This document shows, in pieces, positions 17,323 to 24,125 of a stretch of DNA of 62,725 nt. Both the position numbers and the translations under genes were made by a program. The DNA is taken from positions 1 through 62,725 of the forward strand of contig JBBQKF010000007.1 of NCBI GenBank assembly GCA_038326615.1. Reading direction: 5' to 3'. Below the pieces are notes generated by a model. The model had not been told where the DNA came from and did not search any database. It was given only the letters and a program-made list of their open reading frames with translations. The stretch is from JBBQKF01 sp038326615. Lineage in GTDB: Bacteria > Bacillota > Clostridia > Saccharofermentanales > UBA5734. The stretch's first letter is position 1; each line of letters starts with the position of its first letter.

Positions 17323-17682
17323 ACGCTCCAGGGAATATCAGAAAAGTGATTTGAACAAATTGATAAACCGCCTTAGAAATAAGGAAACGAAACAGCAACT
17401 AACGGAACATTGAGAGATGAAAACGAGTTGTAATTCGAACAAATGAGCAATAGATTTTTGAAAAGTGTATGTTTAGGAAATTTGGAACCGGAAAATAAAT
17501 TGGTTATGTAAAGTAAAAGAGAAATCTTAACTATACTGATTAAAGTTAAAAGATGGGGAAATCTTCCAAACTTAAACTAATTGAAGCTAAAGTTCAAAAG
17601 TAAGATAAAAATTTTCGTAAATAAAAAAGGGTTTTAAAGATGCACCAAATGCTAAAAAGAGTTCGCTGGAGCTCTTTTTTTA
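17323..17682 (+). ncRNA. Candidate structured RNA of about 360 nt
   Basis: This stretch lies between a plausible promoter (17289-17316) and an intrinsic terminator (17656-17682) and holds no open reading frame of note. Internal structure is visible: CCTTA-GAAA-TAAGG (17371-17384) is a perfect five-pair stem with a GNRA tetraloop; AACC...GGTT near 17490 and AGAT...ATCT near 17552 could form further stems. It does not match the conserved blocks of RNase P RNA, tmRNA, SRP RNA, T-box or common riboswitches as far as I can tell by eye. It is followed by a gene on the opposite strand, so it is not a leader. A long free-standing RNA is the simplest reading; a decayed gene is the alternative. Confidence 0.5.
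17656..17682 (+). terminator. Intrinsic terminator
   Basis: AAAGAGTTC and GAGCTCTTT form a nine-pair stem with a GCTG loop, followed by seven or more T. On the opposite strand five T follow, so it may also end the hpt-like transcript. Confidence 0.75.
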
Positions 17683-17886
17683 TTTCTCTCCATAACATTA
17701 TGAAAGTTATGAAAATCTAAAACCATTAATTTTGGTAATATCATAAATCCCGATAATAATAGAACCCTTAATCTGAATTCCCGAATATAATACAACCTAT
17801 ATCATATCCGAAAAAAAACAGAAATTTGACTAAATTTTAATACTCAGACTTCTATGTCTTTGTTTATAAAAATTGGAATTATAGAT
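17683..17886. other. AT-rich spacer
   Basis: No gene or repeat recognised between the terminator and the converging phosphoribosyltransferase gene. Confidence 0.4.
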
Positions 17887-18420
17887 TTATAGTTTTTCTA
17901 TTTCAGCAATGTAAGGCAGATTTCGTCCAATACCATTTACATCGAGGCCATAACCTATAAGACGTGAATTATTAAATTCAAATCCACTATAAGCAATTGG
18001 AACATTAATTATTTGTTGCTCCGGATTAACTAACAAAGAACAAATCTTAATGCTTGCGGGCATTCTAGATGAAATGTTCTGAACAAGATATCCAATGGTC
18101 AGGCCTGTACGTATAATATCTTCGACTAAAATTACGTGTTTATCAGAAATATCAAGACTTAAATCTTTCGTTATCCTTACTATTCCTTTTTGACTTGCAG
18201 ACATTGATATTCTTGCAAGATCAATAAAATCAACCATTACAGGAATATCTACAGCTCTTGTAAGATCCGTAAAAAAATAGACGGAACTTGTAAGAACGCC
18301 AATCATGACGAGTTCTTTATCGGCATAGTCGATTGTAATTTGCTTTCCAATCTCATTTATTCGCTTTTTTAATTCATCTTCTGTGAATAGGATTTGCTTG
18401 ATTTTGGGAAGTTGTATCAT
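17887..18420 (-). CDS. Hypoxanthine phosphoribosyltransferase homologue with altered active-site loops
   Basis: 177 residues, full length for HPRT, which joins hypoxanthine or guanine to PRPP. Conserved parts: the PRPP loop VILVEDIIRTGLT (96-108), the flexible-loop region, and the C-terminal GYGLDVNGIGRNLPYI. Oddities: the position of the catalytic-base Asp (EDIIDTG in HPRTs) is Arg104, and the pyrophosphate loop normally LKG reads LTS (residues 43-45). Both are seen in the DNA. The gene lies 59 bp downstream of the kinase-like/nuclease-like fusion on the same strand, with ribosome site GGAGG (18425-18431 region). Either it is a divergent or non-catalytic PRTase, for example a nucleotide sensor, or an enzyme with other chemistry. 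Confidence 0.8.
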   Translation of the reverse strand: MIQLPKIKQILFTEDELKKRINEIGKQITIDYADKELVMIGVLTSSVYFFTDLTRAVDIPVMVDFIDLARISMSASQKGIVRITKDLSLDISDKHVILVEDIIRTGLTIGYLVQNISSRMPASIKICSLLVNPEQQIINVPIAYSGFEFNNSRLIGYGLDVNGIGRNLPYIAEIEKL

Positions 18421-18479
18421 TGTTTTCCTCCATGATAATTTATAAATTAATAGCGGTAAAACCTAAATAAGGGTATTTA

Positions 18480-19418
18480 CTAATATCCCATTTCTCTAAA
18501 TCTTTCAATTAGTGCAAGAAAATCCTTCTTATAAACAACTCGGACGTTTATTCCTGGGTATAGCTCGCGCAATTTCTTAGCTTTTTTGTTCTTGAGAGAT
18601 ACGTACTTTTGATTCATAATTGTTAGCTCAATATATAAATCAAGTTTTGTGAGATAAAAATCAGGCGTAAAAGCAAATTTTATATTTCCTTCGGTATCCC
18701 ATTCAATAGGGAAAGTTTTGGGTTCATAAATCCACTCAATATGATAGGAATCAAGAATTTCTGCGAATTCAATCTCCTCAAGGTTTTTGAATGCATATTT
18801 ATTTGTCTGATTGCATCGCACAACTATATTTTCATTTTCTAATTCGAGTTCACGATTTTTCTCGTGCTCTCTAACAAGGGTCGTTATTGATTGTGCATAT
18901 TCTTGAACAGAAAAAGCTTTAGTATCAAGAACCAAGTCATAATATGAATTATCTGATATATTTATGACGCCGAATACCGTTTTAATAAATCTGTTTTGCT
19001 TTCGATCGGATGTTTCAATTATTGTAGTTGCGTCAATTTCTAAAACTTTATATTGACGTTTTAGTTTTTCGATTCTACTTGATTTAGGAGAAATTATTCG
19101 AATCTTCAGCACGTCTTTGTTGTCAGTAAACATCAGCTGTGAACCGAAACCAACAAGAATTGCTGATTTGGTTTTTGACATTTCGACAAGATAATTCTTA
19201 ATATATTCAATAAATGTTATATCATCTTGAGTTTTGCATAAAAAAGCCTTTGGACTTTCTGTAAGCATATAAAGCTCCTGTTTGTTTGCAACTTTTACCA
19301 GAATGTCAGTTATAAGATTATCCCTAGTAATTATTTCCCATCCAAGCTTAAGTGAAAGGGCTTTTGCAACTTCATCTCCTTGACTTGCCAATTGTCTCGA
19401 AATTGTTACGATTGTCAA
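18480..19418 (-). CDS. Cytidylate-kinase-like domain fused to a PD-(D/E)XK-like domain
   Basis: 312 residues. Residues 1-185 resemble the cytidylate kinase-like family (PF13189): IVTISRQLASQGDEVAKALS and a following LGWEIITRDNL, but the usual P-loop glycines (GSGGREIA) read ASQGDEVA. Residues 215-305 look like a TnsA-type restriction-endonuclease fold: FAEILDSYHIEWIYEPKTF, FTPDFYLTKLDLYIELT (Asp253, Glu264) and LRELYPGINVRVVYKKDF; the usual ExK Lys is Thr266. No membrane segment. It precedes the HPRT-like gene in an apparent two-gene operon. From memory, similar C-terminal domains occur near HPRT genes in Actinobacteria, which I could not check. Function unknown. Confidence 0.7.
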   Translation of the reverse strand: MTIVTISRQLASQGDEVAKALSLKLGWEIITRDNLITDILVKVANKQELYMLTESPKAFLCKTQDDITFIEYIKNYLVEMSKTKSAILVGFGSQLMFTDNKDVLKIRIISPKSSRIEKLKRQYKVLEIDATTIIETSDRKQNRFIKTVFGVINISDNSYYDLVLDTKAFSVQEYAQSITTLVREHEKNRELELENENIVVRCNQTNKYAFKNLEEIEFAEILDSYHIEWIYEPKTFPIEWDTEGNIKFAFTPDFYLTKLDLYIELTIMNQKYVSLKNKKAKKLRELYPGINVRVVYKKDFLALIERFREMGY

Positions 19419-19888
19419 TTTGTGCTGTCTCCTTCCACTTCAATGACGTGTGGTATTGTAAACCAATTAATGGGTGTTATTTTTAAATATAATTATACAC
19501 CAATTTGAGGAAAATTAAGAGATATTATGAAAATATTGAATTTCTTTTATAATATTTTCGGATAAATAATTGATTGTTCGGGAAATAAATTGATTGTTAT
19601 TGTATCTAAAAGATTTAACCTCATGCAGCAAGATAGCTACCAAGTACCTTGAGAATTATTATACAACTATGTTTAGTGAGTTGCGTTGTTAATGGCATAA
19701 CATTTTATTGCGCGACACGCAATTTTCTTTGAAAGGGTAGTAGGTGCATGAAACCTATTGAATAACCATACCCATATCACAGGATATATCGAAGAGATGA
19801 TAACTATAAAGAAACCAAACAAAATATTAAACAGCTGTAAACATTCAAATAATGAATTTAATTAATGAATTTAAGGAATGATTTCTAA
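19419..19888. other. Non-coding stretch upstream of divergent genes
   Basis: About 470 bp with no convincing open reading frame or known RNA. It holds the promoter region of the minus-strand kinase-like gene. Confidence 0.4.
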
Positions 19889-19917
19889 TTGAAAAATGGT
19901 AATATTTATAGTATAAT
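19889..19917 (+). promoter_or_regulatory. Sigma-A promoter for the flavodiiron gene leader
   Basis: TTGAAA (19889-19894), 17-bp spacer, TATAAT (19912-19917). Predicted start near 19924 gives an untranslated leader of about 310 nt. Confidence 0.6.
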
Positions 19918-20119
19918 TATAAGAGTTACTAAAACCTGTAATGTCTTATATTAACGCATATACTACAATTTCAAACAATTTGCATTTGATAATTATCAGA
20001 CGAAAATAATTATCAAAAATACCATCGGAAAATGTTGAAAAAGACAGTTTGGCAGTTGGAATACAAGAGAAGGTCCGCTTATGAAATCAAAGAGAAGGTT
20101 TGTTGTATACGATACAAAT

Positions 20120-20232
20120 ATAAAGAACCGTCGGACTGACGGGGTTAGCTTGGTAATAATGCGAACATTAGTTTGCACTTCCCAAGATGCTCCCCCCTCT
20201 ACGAGGTGGTGAGAGTAGGTCACAGGAGGAGC
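20120..20232 (+). ncRNA. Structured leader with a 5S-rRNA-like 3' segment
   Basis: The leader just before the flavodiiron gene folds into several hairpins: CCGTC-GGACT-GACGG (about 20127-20141), TGCGAAC/GTTTGCA nested within CTTGG/CCAAG, CCTC-TAC-GAGG, and GTGA...TCAC directly before AGGAGG. The segment GCGAACA ... AGATGCT ... GAGAGTAGGTCAC follows the order and spacing of the 3' half of bacterial 5S rRNA (CCGAAC, GAUGGU, GAGAGUAGG). It is either a decayed 5S gene co-opted as leader or a cis-regulatory RNA; by-eye evidence only. Confidence 0.4.
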
Positions 20233-20234
20233 TT

Positions 20235-21422
20235 ATGAAAAAATTAATCAAAAATAATGTTTATTGGGTAGGAAAAATTGATTGGGAATTAAAGAAATTT
20301 CACGGAGAAGAGTATACAACGCACCATGGCTCAACATACAATTCATACTTGATTCAAGAAGCGAAGACTGTTCTAATTGACACAGTATGGATGCCGTTTT
20401 CTGAAGAGTTCGTAGATAATTTAGCGAAAGAAATCGATCTTAGTAAAATTGATTACATAATTGCAAATCATGGCGAGGTAGATCACAGCGGTGGGTTGCC
20501 CACATTAATGAAATTAATTCCAAAAACGCCTATTTATTGTACTGCAAATGCTGTTAAATCTCTTAAAGGGCAGTATCATCAGGACTGGGATTTTCGCGTT
20601 GCCAAAACGGGAGACAAATTAGATGTCGGAAATGGGAAAGAGTTAATTTTTATTGAAATGCCAATGCTTCACTGGCCAGACAGTATGGCAACATATTTAA
20701 CGAAAGACAATATTTTGTTTAGCAATGATGCATTTGGACAACATTTTGCAACCGAAATGCTTTTCAATGATTTAGTCGATCAATGTGATTTATTTAATGA
20801 AGCAATCAAATATTATGCAAACATTTTAACACCATTTAGTCATGTTTTGAGAAAGAAGCTTGATGAAGTAATTTCTTTTGGACTTACAATCGACATTATT
20901 GCGACAAGCCATGGAGTATTATGGAGTGACAATCCAATGCAAATTATTGAGAAATACGCTCAATGGGCAAATGATTATCAAGAAAACCAAATTACAGTTA
21001 TTTACGACACAATGTGGAATGGAACTAAGAAACTTGCCGAAAAAATCGCTTATGGAATTGCACTTGCAGACCAAAATGTTACTGTCAAAGTTTTTAATGT
21101 TGCAAAAAGTGACCAGAACGACATTATAACCGAAGTTTTCAAATCGAAAACTGTTGTGATTGGCTCACCTACAATAAATAGTAGCATCTTACACTCAGTG
21201 GTTGGCTTTATTCATCTAATGAAGGAACTTAAATTCAAAAATAAAAAGGCAGCAACTTTCGGGTGTTATGGATGGAGTGGCGAATCAACAAAAGTTCTTA
21301 ACGAACTTTTAAGTGGAGCTGGACTGCAACTTCTCGATGAAGGATTTAGGAATCAGTGGAATCCTGATGATATAAAGCAAAATGAGGCTGTTTTGTATGG
21401 CAAAAAAATTGCTACTTTTTAA
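20235..21422 (+). CDS. Flavodiiron protein (A-type, FprA-like)
   Basis: 395 residues from the ATG at 20235, which has ribosome site AGGAGGAG; an upstream in-frame start would fall in the leader. Residues 1-250 are a metallo-beta-lactamase domain with the diiron ligands NHGEVDHSGG, later HWPD and a C-terminal SHG; residues 255-395 are a flavodoxin domain (VIYDTMWNGTKKLAEKIA for FMN phosphate, SPTINSSIL, FGCYGWSGES). It reduces oxygen or nitric oxide in the cytosol of anaerobes, using rubredoxin or coenzyme F420-type donors. No rubredoxin gene is adjacent. The long leader suggests post-transcriptional control. Confidence 0.94.
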   Translation: MKKLIKNNVYWVGKIDWELKKFHGEEYTTHHGSTYNSYLIQEAKTVLIDTVWMPFSEEFVDNLAKEIDLSKIDYIIANHGEVDHSGGLPTLMKLIPKTPIYCTANAVKSLKGQYHQDWDFRVAKTGDKLDVGNGKELIFIEMPMLHWPDSMATYLTKDNILFSNDAFGQHFATEMLFNDLVDQCDLFNEAIKYYANILTPFSHVLRKKLDEVISFGLTIDIIATSHGVLWSDNPMQIIEKYAQWANDYQENQITVIYDTMWNGTKKLAEKIAYGIALADQNVTVKVFNVAKSDQNDIITEVFKSKTVVIGSPTINSSILHSVVGFIHLMKELKFKNKKAATFGCYGWSGESTKVLNELLSGAGLQLLDEGFRNQWNPDDIKQNEAVLYGKKIATF

Positions 21423-21472
21423 AGAGTAATCCTTGCATTTAGGTAAAAGCTTTTTGTTTCTGGAGGAATATA

Positions 21473-23206
21473 ATGGCAAAAAGTCATTCGCAAAAAACAA
21501 CATTTATTGTTACAACACTATTTCTGGTCTTTTTAACTTTTGCATATGCATATAGGAACTTATTTGGCTTTGACTGGTCAGATGAGAGCTATTATAGTGC
21601 TATTACTTTTCGATTTCTTATAGGCGATAGATTATTTACAAGCTCATGGGACATTCATCAGCTAAGTGCTATTATTACAATTCCATTAATGTATATATTT
21701 CGACTATTCAATAATAATAGTAATGAAGGAATTTTACTGTTTATGCGGATAGTGTATATAATATTTCAGTTTTTCACAGGAGTTTATGTTTTAAGGGTTT
21801 TGTTAAAGAAACACAGTCTATTAATCGCATTGATTGGTTCGGCACTAGTTATTACTTTTGTTCCATTCTCTTTGGCGAGCTTTAGCTATAACACAATGGC
21901 GTATTTATTTCTTATTTTGTCATTATTTTTGTTATATGATGCTGGCATCTCGGATAAATTTGTAAAAACAAAGCACTTCTTAGGCGGACTGTTATTGGCC
22001 TTTGCGGTTTTATCATATCTTTTTTTGATTATAATAACACCTATCTATATTGTTTATTATTTTCTTTCAAGAAAAAGTGATTTAAAAGCTAACGTTAAGT
22101 ATAAACCTCTATTATTCTGGATTTGTGGCATAGTATTTCTTTTTGGGTGCTTTATTTCATTTGTTTTCATCAATTCTTCGTTTTCGAATCTTCTTAAAAG
22201 TTTGCCTTATTTGTTATCCGATCCATTTCATAAACAAGTGAGTATTAGAATAATTGCAATTTCCTATTTTAAATCTATTTATGATATTTTTGGATACAAA
22301 TTAATTCTTATATTGATTTTAACAATTTTTGCATCACTTATACCTATTATAAAAAACAAGAAAAGCCAAGAAATTATCAAAACTATTTTATATGCTTCAT
22401 GTGCTGTTATATTCATATCATGTATATATTCTGCTTATGATAGGAGTATATATATGTCAAATAAAATGAATTTTATAGTATCTCCGCTTGTATTGTTTGG
22501 CCCCGCAATTTATTTTCTTAACTCAAGAAAGTACGATTTTTCCATTTTCATATATTTTATTGGATTGTTATTTTCTGCCGCAGTACAAATTGGATCAAAC
22601 AATGGGTTTGCAGGGTCTTCGTTTGCTTTGATTATATCTTCCTTTGCAGTGGTTATGTATTGTGGAAAAATTAATTTTGATGCAGATACCAAAAATGTTT
22701 GTAGTATAAAAAATATGCAAAAAGTGCTTGCTATTATTATGTGCATCGCATTGTTTTTTACAGTATTTATTGTTAGAGTAACGGGATTGTATAGAGATTT
22801 GCCAATCGATAAACTTTCAAAAAGAATAGATGCTGGGCCTGCTAAAGGAATTTATACATATCCCGAATCAGCAAGAAAGTATAATGAAGTTCTCCAGGCA
22901 ATTAGAAAATATGCTCCACAAAATGGCTCGGCACTTTATACGGTTTCATTGCCATTTGCATATTTATGTACTAATTTGAGATACGCAGCCCCTACCATAG
23001 CAACTCCGCTTAATTCTCAACGCCTAATGGACTATTATTCTTTTCACCCAGAACTAAAACCTAATTTTATTTATATTATTAATGAAAATTATGGATATCA
23101 TAACAATGATAATCCGCTTGATGGCTATATGGCGCTATATATAAAAGAAAGTGATTTTGATAAAATTGTTCTTGAGTGTGGTATTTTTTATATAAAAAAA
23201 TCATAA
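21473..23206 (+). CDS. Polytopic membrane protein, GT-C glycosyltransferase-like
   Basis: 577 residues with about 11-12 membrane helices followed by a hydrophilic C-terminal tail of about 140 residues. An early extracytoplasmic loop reads FGFDWSDESYYSAITFRF; Asp residues at this place are typical of GT-C (ArnT/Pmt-like) sugar transferases that use polyprenyl-phosphate sugars. Ribosome site GGAGGAAT precedes the ATG. It lies 50 bp after the flavodiiron gene without obvious functional link. The family is assigned by topology and the acidic loop only. Confidence 0.55.
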   Translation: MAKSHSQKTTFIVTTLFLVFLTFAYAYRNLFGFDWSDESYYSAITFRFLIGDRLFTSSWDIHQLSAIITIPLMYIFRLFNNNSNEGILLFMRIVYIIFQFFTGVYVLRVLLKKHSLLIALIGSALVITFVPFSLASFSYNTMAYLFLILSLFLLYDAGISDKFVKTKHFLGGLLLAFAVLSYLFLIIITPIYIVYYFLSRKSDLKANVKYKPLLFWICGIVFLFGCFISFVFINSSFSNLLKSLPYLLSDPFHKQVSIRIIAISYFKSIYDIFGYKLILILILTIFASLIPIIKNKKSQEIIKTILYASCAVIFISCIYSAYDRSIYMSNKMNFIVSPLVLFGPAIYFLNSRKYDFSIFIYFIGLLFSAAVQIGSNNGFAGSSFALIISSFAVVMYCGKINFDADTKNVCSIKNMQKVLAIIMCIALFFTVFIVRVTGLYRDLPIDKLSKRIDAGPAKGIYTYPESARKYNEVLQAIRKYAPQNGSALYTVSLPFAYLCTNLRYAAPTIATPLNSQRLMDYYSFHPELKPNFIYIINENYGYHNNDNPLDGYMALYIKESDFDKIVLECGIFYIKKS

Positions 23207-23316
23207 GTTTGAGTTAATTCATCAGAAATCAGGAATCCAGCATTAATTATCAGAAATTAGAGCGAATTTATAAGCAGACAGAAATTATTAATCAGAAAAT
23301 TGAGGTTGTTTAGGAG

Positions 23317-24027
23317 ATGAAAAGCATCAATACAAAATATATTATCATTCACGGATTTGGTGGTGGTGTCCATGAAATTACTCCGCTTGCCGATGTTTTA
23401 AGAGGAATAGGTAAAGAAATAATATGCCCTGTTTTAAATGGAGCTGTTAAATGCATTTCGAGTGAATATGTCAAGAGGAATTCAATTGGAAGCAGGATTT
23501 CTTACACACAATGGATTGAATCAGTTGAAAAAGAAGTTATTAAGTTTCAGGAGAGTGGAGATGATATCTTTTTAATTGGATTTTCAATGGGCGGGCTGAT
23601 TGCATTGGACCTTGCTTGCAAATATAAAATTAAATCGATAATAACTATTAACACACCAATTTATTATTGGAATATATATCAGATTATTTTGAATATTTCA
23701 GAAGATATTAAAAGTGGAAAAAATGTTCATTTTAAAAGGTATTGGCAGGCAAAAAGAGAATCAACAATATATTCATTGAGACAATTTCTCAAACTATTAG
23801 GGAGAGTGAAGCCCAAATTAAATAATGTCAACTGTTCGGTTTTTATAATTCAGACAATTAACGACGACACAGTCAAAAAGAAAAGTGCGAAGTTCATTTA
23901 CGATAACATTTCATCAGAAACGAAATCAATTAAATATTTTGAAAAGGGTGGGCATTTAGTTTTACTTGATCCGATGGCGGAAAATGTAATTGAATATACT
24001 ATTAATTTGATTGATATCATTGTTTGA
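23317..24027 (+). CDS. Alpha/beta hydrolase
   Basis: 236 residues. A full catalytic set is visible: oxyanion stretch IIIHGFGGG (residues 9-17), nucleophile elbow GFSMGG (Ser near residue 93), Asp in QTINDDTV near residue 188, and His in KGGHLVLLDP near residue 213. This is a soluble esterase/lipase-like fold with no signal peptide; the substrate cannot be told. The start lies 18 nt after a possible AGGTTG ribosome site, which is weak. The palindromic repeat cluster begins about 25 bp after its stop. Confidence 0.78.
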   Translation: MKSINTKYIIIHGFGGGVHEITPLADVLRGIGKEIICPVLNGAVKCISSEYVKRNSIGSRISYTQWIESVEKEVIKFQESGDDIFLIGFSMGGLIALDLACKYKIKSIITINTPIYYWNIYQIILNISEDIKSGKNVHFKRYWQAKRESTIYSLRQFLKLLGRVKPKLNNVNCSVFIIQTINDDTVKKKSAKFIYDNISSETKSIKYFEKGGHLVLLDPMAENVIEYTINLIDIIV

Positions 24028-24052
24028 AAGAACACTGAATGACCGTCCTTGT

Positions 24053-24125
24053 GTTCCGCAACGAACCAGCGAGAACCGTCCCCGATGTGTTAAGCGAACA
24101 CAACGGAACCGTCCCCACTGTGTTC
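24053..24125. repeat. Palindromic repeat element, copy g, reaching into the acyl-CoA synthetase gene
   Basis: GAACACA (24096-24102) and TGTGTTC (24119-24125) flank ACGGAACCGTCCCCAC; an upstream half copy GAACCGTCCCCGATGTGTT starts at 24073. The core GGGGACGG (minus strand) is the same as in copies b to f, with different arms. Confidence 0.8.

Noticed and set aside
20050..20234. Known riboswitch (FMN, cobalamin, fluoride, c-di-AMP)
   Set aside because: None of the conserved core sequences of these classes was found.
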